Below, one piece after another: positions 1 through 6,447 of a stretch of DNA of 9,786 nucleotides (position 1 is the first letter of the stretch; every line of letters starts with the position of its first letter). Both the position numbers and the translations under genes were made by a program. Source of the DNA: Alphaproteobacteria bacterium. GTDB lineage: Bacteria > Pseudomonadota > Alphaproteobacteria > Rickettsiales > UBA6187. The notes under the pieces were generated by a model. The model was given only the letters and a program-made list of their open reading frames with translations, was not told the DNA's origin and searched no databases. Where the stretch lies: positions 1-9,786 of the forward strand of contig JAJRPW010000127.1 in the NCBI GenBank assembly GCA_024280585.1, in the 5' to 3' direction.

Positions 1-514
1 ATTTAAAAGATTCTATATTAATAAATCTATTTGTGTGGTCTTTATATCTAAGAATCGGGCTATATGGATTTGTCTCGTTCATATAATTTTTATATTCATT
101 TAAGACGGTTTTTGCCGAAGAACTCTTCACTTTTTTAAGAATTTTTTTAAAATTACTACCATGCATTTCCTTATATTTATAAACTTCCCGAAGATTGACA
201 TAATTATTGACCAGATATTTCGCTACCGCCTCTTGTGTAGTTTCATTTTTCCCGGAAACAGGTTTTATAAATGAGAAGTAATCCGTTGAATTAGCGACAC
301 TTATTACGAAAGGAATTTTATCCTCTTTAACAAACAGCGCGTTGATATTTATAGCCGCTACTGTAAAAGCAAAGCACATAGAAATAGCAAAAATTACCAG
401 AAATGTCCGCTCTGTAATTGGGTGCACATATTTTTTGGAATACCACTCAAGCGCATCACTATAATAAGACCCGTCCTTGATTTTTTCCATTATTTCTTTG
501 TCATAATCTGGCAT
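1..514 (-). CDS. virB8: VirB8-like type IV secretion system inner-membrane protein, 3' end outside the window
   Basis: The reading frame starts with ATG at 514 and runs off the left edge without a stop, giving 171 residues. It has a short cytoplasmic N-terminus (1-36, with W24 and R36), one membrane segment at about 38-60, then a periplasmic part. The periplasmic part carries VirB8 family hallmarks: YLVNNYVNLREVY at 100-112 (compare the family's YV..RE.Y) and NPYSPILRY at 149-157 (compare NP.SP). VirB8 proteins are bitopic assembly factors of the type IV secretion inner-membrane complex and dimerise through this NTF2-like domain. An in-frame TAA lies at 550-548 and no other ATG follows it, so the start is well fixed, although no clear Shine-Dalgarno is visible. 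About 60 C-terminal residues should lie outside the window. It lies 53 nt downstream of argF on the same strand and may share its transcript. The family call rests on motifs read by eye. Confidence 0.8.
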   Translation of the reverse strand, partial: MPDYDKEIMEKIKDGSYYSDALEWYSKKYVHPITERTFLVIFAISMCFAFTVAAININALFVKEDKIPFVISVANSTDYFSFIKPVSGKNETTQEAVAKYLVNNYVNLREVYKYKEMHGSNFKKILKKVKSSSAKTVLNEYKNYMNETNPYSPILRYKDHTNRFINIESFK

Positions 515-523
515 AGCTACTTG

Positions 524-557
524 CTGGTTACTGGTTACTGAACTTTGTTAACAGTAA
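524..557 (-). repeat. Tandem 7-mer and overlapping hairpin between argF and virB8
   Basis: CTGGTTA occurs twice in tandem (524-530, 531-537) followed by CTG. The last part, TTACTG at 535-540, pairs with CAGTAA at 552-557 to give a 6-bp stem. An inner AAC/GTT pairing can extend the stem across a 2-nt bulge. No T tract follows on either strand, so it is not a classic intrinsic terminator. It could be an RNA-processing or attenuating structure between argF and virB8, or chance; the sequence shows only the repeat and the pairing. Confidence 0.4.
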
Positions 558-567
558 AACAAACCAA

Positions 568-1455
568 CTATTTTTTCAAGCTCCAAATGATGATGGCTTT
601 TTGGATATGCAGCCTGTTTTCTGCCTCGTCAAACACAACCGATTGCCTGCCGTCTATAACTTCCGCGGTCACTTCTTCCTCTCTATGGGCAGGCAAACAA
701 TGCATAAAAATAGCGTCTTTATGCGCGCATGACATCAGATTTTTATCCACCTGATAACTTTTCAAAAGGCCGTGGCGCCGGTCATAATCCTTATCGCCCA
801 TTGAAACCCAGGTATCCGTCGTTACCAAATCAGCATTTTTTACTGCTTTTTTCGGATCTTTATACCAACTTATATTTTCATGCTCAAAATTTATAGTTGG
901 TTTCAGCTCTTCCGGAGTAGCTATATTCAGCTTAAAATTCAGCTGTTTTGCCGCATGAATCCACGAATTAGCCATATTATTACCGTCACCAATCCATGCT
1001 ATCGTTTTGTTTTCTATTGCACCTTTATGCTCAATAAACGTTAATATATCGGCCATTATCTGGCAGGGGTGGCTGGCGTCAGTCAGACCATTTATCACCG
1101 GCACATCGGAATATTTTGCAAGCTCCAGCAGTGATTTATGACTAAAACAGCGCACCATTATCAAATCCACATAGCGCGACAAAACCTTTGCCGTATCATA
1201 AATCGACTCGCGCTCGCCAAGTTTGCTATCAGGGTTGTTCAAAACGATTGGATTACCGCCAAGTTGATTAATTCCCACCTCGAACGAAACTCTCGTTCTC
1301 GTCGAAGGTTTCTCAAAAATCATCGCTAACTGCTTGTCTTGTAATGGTTTATAAACCTCACCAGCTTTCAGCTTTGATTTTATATCCACAGCTAAATCAA
1401 GGATTTCCAGCAATTCCTCCCGCTCGATTTTATCTATATCCAAAAAATCAGGCAC
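568..1455 (-). CDS. argF: Ornithine carbamoyltransferase
   Basis: This cytoplasmic enzyme joins carbamoyl phosphate to ornithine to give citrulline in arginine synthesis. The 295-residue length is typical, at the short end of the family. The carbamoyl-phosphate loop STRTR is at 51-55, in the context EKPSTRTRVSFE. HPCQ is at 129-132, the ornithine-side DTWVSMG at 214-220, and HCLPAHR with the catalytic cysteine at 252-258. The SMG and HCLP motifs favour ornithine over aspartate or acetylornithine as substrate. The start is GTG at 1455, giving MPDFLDIDKI, with GAGGAA about 5 nt upstream. It overlaps the end of argD by 8 nt, so translation is probably coupled. The gene ends with TAG at 570-568. 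Confidence 0.96.
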   Translation of the reverse strand: MPDFLDIDKIEREELLEILDLAVDIKSKLKAGEVYKPLQDKQLAMIFEKPSTRTRVSFEVGINQLGGNPIVLNNPDSKLGERESIYDTAKVLSRYVDLIMVRCFSHKSLLELAKYSDVPVINGLTDASHPCQIMADILTFIEHKGAIENKTIAWIGDGNNMANSWIHAAKQLNFKLNIATPEELKPTINFEHENISWYKDPKKAVKNADLVTTDTWVSMGDKDYDRRHGLLKSYQVDKNLMSCAHKDAIFMHCLPAHREEEVTAEVIDGRQSVVFDEAENRLHIQKAIIIWSLKK

Positions 1456-2620
1456 TATATTCCTCGCATGTTTTGCTTAGACTCTCAATCGCTTCGTTAA
1501 TATGACTTTCATCTATAATAAGCGGTGGCAACAATCTCACCACATTATCACTGGCGCACGGCACAAGCAAACCATGCCCCTCGGCCTTCGCAGAAAATTC
1601 TTTATTATTAACAACAGTTTGCAAGCCCAAAAGAAGGCCAACACCCCTCACCTCTTTTATTACATTTGGATATTTTTCAGCAAGTTCTTCCAGCTTTCCT
1701 TTAAGAATATCCCCCATATTTACAACATTTTCTAGGAATTCTGCCTGCGAAACCTCGTTAAAAACAGCATTCCCAACAGCCATAGCCAGCGGATTGCCGC
1801 CATATGTTGAACCGTGAGTGCCAAGCGTCATACCTACCGCCGCTTTTTGCGACACTAAACATGCGCCAAGTGGAAAACCACCACCGATTCCCTTTGCAGA
1901 TGCCAGAATATCCGGCTCCACCCCATAAAGCTCATGGGCAAATAATTTCCCGGTTCTGCCCATCCCACACTGAATTTCATCAAAACATAGTAAAAGCCCA
2001 TGCTCATCAGCTATTTCGCGCAAGCCTTCCAGAAATTCCTGCGATGTCGGTCTTATGCCGCCATCACCTTGAATCGGCTCGACCAATATCGCTGCCGTCT
2101 CATCCGTTATTGCATTTTTTACCGCTTCTAAATCACCAAATGGCACATTATCGAAACCGTCAACTGGCGGGCCAAATCCGTCTTGTATCAAAGGGTCGCG
2201 TTTGCTGGCCCAAATCGCCGCCAAAGTTCGGCCGTGAAAGGCTCCCTCGAACGTTATAATCCTGAATTTATCAGGATTGCCAGTTGCATCATGATATTTT
2301 CTCACTGTTTTTATGCAGCATTCAATTGCTTCCGCGCCAGAATTACAGAAAAATATCGAATCAGCAAAGGTTTTCGCTGTTATTTTATCGGCAAACTCCT
2401 GCATACCGGGAATTTGATAGAAATTCGAGACATGCCAAAGTTTCTCCGCTTGTTTTTTAATCACATCAACAAGCTTAGGATGGCAATGACCAAGGCAGTT
2501 CACAGCAACTCCTGACACAAAATCCAGGTAGCGCCTGCCATCTTTTGTATGCAAATAAGCACCTTCCCCATGCTGAATATCTAATTTGCTTCTGTTATAC
2601 ACAGGTAAAATATTTTCCAT
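1448..2620 (-). CDS. argD: Acetylornithine aminotransferase (PLP-dependent, class III)
   Basis: The enzyme transfers an amino group from glutamate to N-acetylglutamate semialdehyde, giving N-acetylornithine; family members often also act on succinyl-diaminopimelate. The protein has about 390 residues, normal for ArgD. Numbering includes one extra upstream residue from a possible TTG start at 2623. PLP-site motifs in order are NSGAEA at 94-99, FHGRT at 129-133, FDEIQCGMGRTG at 214-225 (D215 binds the pyridine nitrogen), the Schiff-base lysine in SAKGIGGGFPLGA at K244, and THGSTYGGNPLA at 269-280. I prefer ATG at 2620, preceded by GGAA about 6 nt upstream, to the adjoining TTG. It shares an 8-nt overlap with argF and has its own promoter. 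It could be another omega-aminotransferase, but pairing with argF makes argD very likely. Confidence 0.95.
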   Translation of the reverse strand: MENILPVYNRSKLDIQHGEGAYLHTKDGRRYLDFVSGVAVNCLGHCHPKLVDVIKKQAEKLWHVSNFYQIPGMQEFADKITAKTFADSIFFCNSGAEAIECCIKTVRKYHDATGNPDKFRIITFEGAFHGRTLAAIWASKRDPLIQDGFGPPVDGFDNVPFGDLEAVKNAITDETAAILVEPIQGDGGIRPTSQEFLEGLREIADEHGLLLCFDEIQCGMGRTGKLFAHELYGVEPDILASAKGIGGGFPLGACLVSQKAAVGMTLGTHGSTYGGNPLAMAVGNAVFNEVSQAEFLENVVNMGDILKGKLEELAEKYPNVIKEVRGVGLLLGLQTVVNNKEFSAKAEGHGLLVPCASDNVVRLLPPLIIDESHINEAIESLSKTCEEYSA

Positions 2621-2655
2621 CAATTTTTCCGTTCCAATATTAATAAGGACTGAAC

Positions 2656-2683
2656 ATTATAGTAACTATCTAAAAAACGTCAA
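2656..2683 (-). promoter_or_regulatory. Promoter of argD-argF
   Basis: On the minus strand, TTGACG (2683-2678) and a perfect TATAAT (2661-2656) are separated by 16 bp. This predicts a start near 2649 and a leader of about 28 nt before the argD ATG. The -35 box overlaps the TGA stop (2682-2680) of the permease gene, so the arg genes can be expressed independently of it. No ArgR-type operator was recognised. Confidence 0.75.
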
Positions 2684-3483
2684 CTTTTTATCCGATACCC
2701 TCGCGCGAACAAAGTGTGCACAACCAACCACAGGACAATATTCGTAATAATCAGGAAAATTATACCACCCATAAGGTTGCTGTCGTGATAGCCGGTTAAT
2801 CCATAACGAAGCCCGTCAATCATATAGAAAAACGGGTTTAAGTGGCTTACATTATACCAAAATTCCGGCAGAGCATTTACTGAGTAAAAAGTCCCGGATA
2901 AAAACGACATAGGCACAATTATATAACTATTCACCGCCGCCATCTGATCAAACGTATCAGATATTATACCCGCGAACACGCCAAGCGTAGCTAAAAACAT
3001 TGAGCCGGCTATCAGATAAAACACAATGAATCCCAAACTATGTATCTTTATCGGCACAAAAACAGCAATAGCAGCGGCCACCAACACCCCGACAATCACA
3101 CCCCTGGTTACGCCGGCAAAAATCATGGCCAAAGTCACTTCCGCAGCCGATAGTGGCGGCATTAAATAATCAATGATATTGCCAATTACCTTGCCCATTA
3201 TCAGCGATGATGAGGTATTGGCGAATGAGTTTTGAATCACCGCCATCATGATTAATCCTGCAGCCATAAATTCATCAAATGGCAGCGCACCAATCGTTTT
3301 AACCCGGTCACCCAAGGCCAATTTGAATATGGCAAAGAATAGTAACGCATTAGCGACAGGTATAATCAAAGTCTGGTTGTAAACTTTGAGAAACCTATGA
3401 ACTTCTTTGCAATATAAGGTTTTTGTGCCTGTTATGTTTAACTTTTCCATAGGATAATTTTTTATAGGAGTTATTGAGACCAT
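2680..3483 (-). CDS. ABC-2 type transporter permease (YadH/NodJ-like)
   Basis: This is the membrane-spanning subunit of an export ABC transporter. Hydrophobic segments lie at about 38-55, 70-90, 117-143, 148-172, 184-202 and 238-260, giving the six helices of the ABC-2 fold. The signature region PMSFLSGTFYSVNALPEFW (191-209) followed by HLNPFFYMIDGLRYG (214-228) is typical of the NodJ/YadH/DrrB group. The N-terminal KEVHRFLKVYNQTLIIPV is also typical. No ATP-binding subunit is encoded beside it, so the partner must lie elsewhere, and the substrate cannot be read from the sequence. Two starts are possible. ATG at 3483 has a GGGGG stretch about 10 nt upstream. ATG at 3450 has no Shine-Dalgarno but gives an N-terminus closer to the family's usual length. 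It is divergent from the dehydrogenase gene. Confidence 0.88.
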   Translation of the reverse strand: MVSITPIKNYPMEKLNITGTKTLYCKEVHRFLKVYNQTLIIPVANALLFFAIFKLALGDRVKTIGALPFDEFMAAGLIMMAVIQNSFANTSSSLIMGKVIGNIIDYLMPPLSAAEVTLAMIFAGVTRGVIVGVLVAAAIAVFVPIKIHSLGFIVFYLIAGSMFLATLGVFAGIISDTFDQMAAVNSYIIVPMSFLSGTFYSVNALPEFWYNVSHLNPFFYMIDGLRYGLTGYHDSNLMGGIIFLIITNIVLWLVVHTLFARGYRIKS

Positions 3484-3485
3484 AC

Positions 3486-3493
3486 TATATAAT
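3486..3493 (+). promoter_or_regulatory. Overlapping -10-like boxes in the divergent spacer
   Basis: The 39-bp spacer between two divergent genes holds TATAAT at 3488-3493 on the plus strand. That would give a leader of about 23 nt for the dehydrogenase gene, but no good -35 box is seen. On the minus strand TATATA (3491-3486) lies 17 bp after a poor -35 (TTGCTT), and transcription from it would begin almost at the permease ATG at 3483. The plus-strand gene also has AGGTGAG just before its ATG at 3523. Promoter assignment is tentative. Confidence 0.4.
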
Positions 3494-3522
3494 CCCCCTG
3501 TTTTTACAAAGCAAGGTGAGAA

Positions 3523-4761
3523 ATGGCAGATAAATTAATTGACTCATTATTAGACGGAACTTATAAAGATGAAGAACCTGATGAGTTTATAAATGTGCCC
3601 ATTGCCAAAATTGAAATAGACTCATCAATCGCCAATTATACCGGAGATTTATTAGATTCCATAGGATTCAAGGACAAGATTATCGCCGTTTGTGATGAAA
3701 ATACCTATGAAATTTTGGGAAAAAAATTTGAGAAAGTTGCCGCAAAAGTTCTGGTTTTGAAAAATGGAGTTAAACCTTGTGATAATATCGTTGAATCTGT
3801 ACGAGGCAACTCGCGGGATTATACGTATATAGTTGCAATAGGCAGCGGAACCATCAACGATATATGCAAATATACCAGCTTTTTAGGCAAACAGGATTAT
3901 TGCGTGTTTGGCACAGCACCTTCAATGAATGGCTATAGTTCAGCAAATGCAGCCATTACTATTGATGGACACAAAAAATCCCTCGAAGCCCACCTGCCCA
4001 AGGGAATATTTCTCGATTTGGATATTCTGGCAAACGCACCCAAGCGCCTCATCCAAAGCGGCCTGGGCGATTCAATTTGTCGTTCAACCGCGCAAAGCGA
4101 CTGGCTGCTATCACATTATATCTGCGGCACTGATTATAAAGAACTTCCGTTTAAATTGCTGGCAGAATATGAACCCGAACTATTTGCCAATAGCGCCGAC
4201 TTGGTTGCAGGCGACCGGGAGTTGGTTGGTTTGCTTGCCAAAACTTTGATTGCGTCCGGTTTGGGTATGTATATTTGTGGCGGAAGTCATCCGGCAAGCC
4301 AGGGCGAGCATATGATTGCACATACTATGGATATGCTCAATAAATCTGGCGACACCTATCATGGCGAGCAAATAGGCGTGACGGCTTTGACTATGGCGGG
4401 GATTCAAGAGAAAATTCTGGATAATTGGAGCGCTCTGGATTTTACGCCGGATACGGAGTATGAGCAGAAAATACTTGAGTTTTTTGGCGAGAAGATTGGC
4501 AGGCAGTGCTTGGTTGAATATGAGAATAAGCTGAATAAAATCAGCTCCCCCTGGGGTGGGGGCAATATATCCAAACAACCCGACTTCCAGCAAAAAATTA
4601 CAAAAACCATACTTCCCCGCAACAAAATGGAATTAATCCTAAAAAACGCCGGATGCCCTATTGCGCCAAGTGATTTGGGCTGGGATGAACATTTCTATAA
4701 AAAAGCCGTCTCCCACGCGAAATATAGCCGCAGCCGCTTCACATTCCTGGACATGGCATAA
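3523..4761 (+). CDS. sn-glycerol-1-phosphate dehydrogenase family protein (AraM/EgsA-like)
   Basis: Members of this iron/zinc-dependent alcohol dehydrogenase group reduce dihydroxyacetone phosphate to sn-glycerol 1-phosphate with NAD(P)H. The 412-residue protein shows the nucleotide-binding GSGTINDICKYTS at 107-119, the family-specific TAPSMNGYSSANAAI at 131-145, and GLGDSICRSTAQSDW at 180-194. It also has SHPASQGEHMIAHTMDM at 255-271 and HGEQIGV at 280-286. By analogy with the family, D183, H263 (or H267) and H280 are the likely metal ligands. The start at 3523 has a good Shine-Dalgarno (AGGTGAG). The product could feed an ether-lipid-like compound, a glycerol-phosphate polymer or another polar modification; nothing nearby decides this. 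Third-base composition changes sharply from 4537 onward, at a GC-rich inverted repeat. Family confidence is high, exact substrate moderate. Confidence 0.85.
   Translation: MADKLIDSLLDGTYKDEEPDEFINVPIAKIEIDSSIANYTGDLLDSIGFKDKIIAVCDENTYEILGKKFEKVAAKVLVLKNGVKPCDNIVESVRGNSRDYTYIVAIGSGTINDICKYTSFLGKQDYCVFGTAPSMNGYSSANAAITIDGHKKSLEAHLPKGIFLDLDILANAPKRLIQSGLGDSICRSTAQSDWLLSHYICGTDYKELPFKLLAEYEPELFANSADLVAGDRELVGLLAKTLIASGLGMYICGGSHPASQGEHMIAHTMDMLNKSGDTYHGEQIGVTALTMAGIQEKILDNWSALDFTPDTEYEQKILEFFGEKIGRQCLVEYENKLNKISSPWGGGNISKQPDFQQKITKTILPRNKMELILKNAGCPIAPSDLGWDEHFYKKAVSHAKYSRSRFTFLDMA
4544..4563. repeat. GC-rich inverted repeat inside the dehydrogenase gene
   Basis: CCCCC at 4547-4551 faces GGGGG at 4558-4562 across TGGGGT, with an extra flanking G/C pair if a T bulge is allowed. 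It encodes the residues SSPWGGG (341-347). It is the only run of this kind I noticed in an otherwise AT-rich window and sits where codon third-base use changes. It could be a small palindromic repeat family member or simply a Pro-Trp-Gly loop. Confidence 0.45.
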
Positions 4762-4778
4762 TAACTTTACGATTCCCC

Positions 4779-4807
4779 TTGACTATAGGTTTTGTTTTTG
4801 GTACAAA
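4779..4807 (+). promoter_or_regulatory. Promoter of the pentapeptide-repeat gene
   Basis: TTGACT at 4779-4784 and TACAAA at 4802-4807 are separated by 17 bp. The predicted start near 4814 leaves a leader of about 20 nt containing TAGGAAG just ahead of the ATG at 4834. It lies between the dehydrogenase stop at 4761 and the next gene, so the latter need not depend on read-through. No terminator hairpin separates the two genes. Confidence 0.6.
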
Positions 4808-4833
4808 CTGCAAAAAATTTATAGGAAGTTACG

Positions 4834-5799
4834 ATGGGGAAAACAATTTATTTAGAAATGAGCAAGCAAGAAGTCCTTGCATTTGCAGAAGAAATGCAAA
4901 TAAAAGCAAGTGGAACAACCAGCAAAATATTGGGATATAATGATCCATCTTTGCAAGAATGGGTAGATCAAAGATTTTCATATGGAAATAGCCGTGAAGC
5001 AATTCTGGATTTACGTAATATTAATCTGGAAGAACAAGCCCTCAACCATATTAATTTTTCTCAAGCTGTATCAGAATCTGGCTTACTACAGGTTCATCTG
5101 CAAGATGCTAGAATGTCCGGCGCATCAATGAGGTATGGTCAGTTTTATGGTGCGAAGTTTGACCGTGCAGACCTGACACAAGCAGATTTATCTTATGCTG
5201 ATATGGCGAGCGCAATTTTAACTAACGCTAAATTAAGCAAATCTTGCCTTAAACATACCGATTTTACCGCTGCCGATCTCAGGTTTTCAAACATGAGCGA
5301 GACTGATTTAAAAAGAGCTAATTTTCAATTCGCTAATTTAATGGGCGCTGACCTTACTGACCTTAAAAACCTTAGAGCAGTAAAATCCTGGAAAGGGACA
5401 CTTCTGATTGGAGCAAAGATGAGCGATGAAGATCGTAAATTTGCCCAGGAAAATGGAGCCATAACAAATACAACCGATCTAAAGAACGCTATAATAAAAT
5501 TTTACAATGGAAGTAATGAATGTAAAATTTTCTACAAAAGGGAAGAAGATGTGGAGGGTGGCGTAAAAGCTGGTACATATACTAAACCGGAAACCGTCCA
5601 CTTATATTATTTAAATGACGCGTTAAGCTATACTAAAGGCATTGAACTGCGCAAAACATACAAATCGTTTTTAGATGCTGCAAATAGTTTGGAGTCTGGC
5701 AAAGAAGCAAGTGGCGGTCATGAGCGGTCATTTTCTTCCAACCTAGCAGAACAACGCAATAGCTCCCAAGAAGCAGCTAACGGCCACACCGCGCGATAA
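4834..5799 (+). CDS. Pentapeptide-repeat protein with unrecognised C-terminal region
   Basis: The 321-residue protein has three parts. Residues 1-60 are a mostly polar, probably helical lead-in. Residues 92-176 form about 17 consecutive A(D/N)LXX-type pentapeptides, clear from AKFDR at 107 to ADLTD at 171-175, with looser repeats back to about 62. These fold as a right-handed quadrilateral beta-helix. They are followed by the frequent closing element LLIGAKMSDEDRKF (190-203). Residues 210-321 match nothing I know and end in a low-complexity polar tail. No signal peptide or membrane segment is seen, so it is probably soluble. Pentapeptide proteins range from gyrase-protecting DNA mimics to secreted effectors; no function can be assigned. 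The start has the Shine-Dalgarno TAGGAAG. The last 17 codons overlap a FliF-like frame, so the tail may have been acquired by run-on. Confidence 0.88.
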   Translation: MGKTIYLEMSKQEVLAFAEEMQIKASGTTSKILGYNDPSLQEWVDQRFSYGNSREAILDLRNINLEEQALNHINFSQAVSESGLLQVHLQDARMSGASMRYGQFYGAKFDRADLTQADLSYADMASAILTNAKLSKSCLKHTDFTAADLRFSNMSETDLKRANFQFANLMGADLTDLKNLRAVKSWKGTLLIGAKMSDEDRKFAQENGAITNTTDLKNAIIKFYNGSNECKIFYKREEDVEGGVKAGTYTKPETVHLYYLNDALSYTKGIELRKTYKSFLDAANSLESGKEASGGHERSFSSNLAEQRNSSQEAANGHTAR

Positions 5800-5884
5800 A
5801 AAAACATTGCTCAGTTCGCTAGGTTCTGTTGAGAAATACCCCAATCAATTGGTGCAAATATTACGTGAATGGATGAAAAAATAA
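5747..5884 (+). pseudogene. Possible remnant of the FliF C-terminus
   Basis: Frame 2 is open from just after a TAG at 5744-5746 to TAA at 5882-5884, with no ATG near its beginning. The end reads SLGSVEKYPNQLVQILREWMKK. Its spacing of a helix, P-x-x-(L/V)-V, I-L-R-x-W-M and a charged terminus resembles the FliG-binding end of the flagellar M-ring protein FliF, as I remember it from E. coli (DPRVVALVIRQWM). No other flagellar coding sequence was recognised upstream or downstream, which suggests a deletion remnant overlapping the pentapeptide gene by about 50 nt. It may also be chance similarity in a short stretch. Confidence 0.35.
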
Positions 5885-5923
5885 AATAATATTAGCTATA
5901 GTGAAAAAAATATAATTTTCTAC

Positions 5924-5952
5924 TTGACGAAAGCATATGGCATCACTAGTAT
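5924..5952 (+). promoter_or_regulatory. Promoter of the str operon
   Basis: TTGACG at 5924-5929 and TAGTAT at 5947-5952 are 17 bp apart. The preceding 30 bases are nearly all A/T, like an UP element, as expected of a strongly expressed ribosomal operon. Transcription should start near 5959. No other equally good promoter is seen upstream of rpsL. Confidence 0.75.
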
Positions 5953-5958
5953 TCGCGC

Positions 5959-6050
5959 TCTCTTGGGTGAAGAATGCAAGGGAAGTGCTCGTGAAAACGC
6001 TTAATTTACAGTATATAAAGTTTTTGTAAAAAATTATAAGAAGAGAATTG
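5959..6050 (+). promoter_or_regulatory. Untranslated leader of rpsL
   Basis: About 92 nt lie between the predicted transcription start and the rpsL ATG. The only pairing seen is weak: TTTACA at 6005-6010 with TGTAAA at 6025-6030 around a 14-nt loop. The ribosome site AAGAGA lies about 6 nt before the ATG. No known ribosomal-protein binding structure was recognised, so any autoregulatory role is unproven. Confidence 0.4.
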
Positions 6051-6422
6051 ATGCCAACTATTAATCAACTAGTACGTAAATCACGTAAAAAGAAACGGGT
6101 TATAAACAAGGTGCCGGCGTTGCAAGGCAATCCTCAAAAAAGAGGTGTATGCACTCGTGTCTATACAACAACCCCTAAGAAGCCTAACTCCGCTCTTCGT
6201 AAAGTAGCGCGCGTTCGTTTATCGAATGGTTATGAAGTTACGGCATATATTCCGGGTGAAGGCCACAACTTGCAAGAGCATAGCGTTATTATTATCCGTG
6301 GCGGTCGTGTAAAGGATTTACCTGGTGTGCGTTATCATGTTATTCGTGGTACTTTAGATACGCAAGGTGTTAAAGATCGTAAGCAGCGCCGTTCAAAATA
6401 TGGTGCTAAAAAACCTAAGTAA
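6051..6422 (+). CDS. rpsL: 30S ribosomal protein S12
   Basis: S12 sits at the decoding centre of the small subunit and affects accuracy. The 123-residue protein begins MPTINQLVRK and shows the conserved VCTRVYTTTPKKPNSALRK (33-51) and GEGHNLQEHSV and RGGRVKDLPGVRYH (69-97). Lysines are present at positions 43 and 88, the sites where streptomycin-resistance substitutions occur, so the protein has the sensitive-type residues. ATG at 6051 is chosen over the in-frame TTG at 6048 because it gives the universal N-terminus and lies the right distance from AAGAGA. It is the first gene of the str operon and is followed by rpsG after 25 nt. Confidence 0.98.
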   Translation: MPTINQLVRKSRKKKRVINKVPALQGNPQKRGVCTRVYTTTPKKPNSALRKVARVRLSNGYEVTAYIPGEGHNLQEHSVIIIRGGRVKDLPGVRYHVIRGTLDTQGVKDRKQRRSKYGAKKPK

Positions 6423-6447
6423 TTAGTAAAAAGGAAAGTTAAGTAAT

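Noticed and set aside
1804..2259. Plus-strand open frame of 151 codons opposite argD
   Set aside because: It is a shadow of argD, has no family motifs or ribosome site, and reads as low-quality His/Pro-rich sequence.
4544..4563. GC-rich inverted repeat as a transcription terminator
   Set aside because: It lies inside an intact reading frame about 200 nt before its stop and is not followed by a T run.
4180..4593. Minus-strand open frame of 137 codons opposite the dehydrogenase gene
   Set aside because: The plus strand encodes a complete conserved enzyme there, and the antisense product shows no recognisable domain.
5841..5852. CCAAT-CA-ATTGG palindrome after the pentapeptide gene as a terminator
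   Set aside because: A 2-nt loop is too tight for a hairpin, the arms are AT-rich and no T tract follows.
6048..6050. TTG as the start codon of rpsL
   Set aside because: ATG directly after it gives the universal S12 N-terminus MPTINQLVRK.
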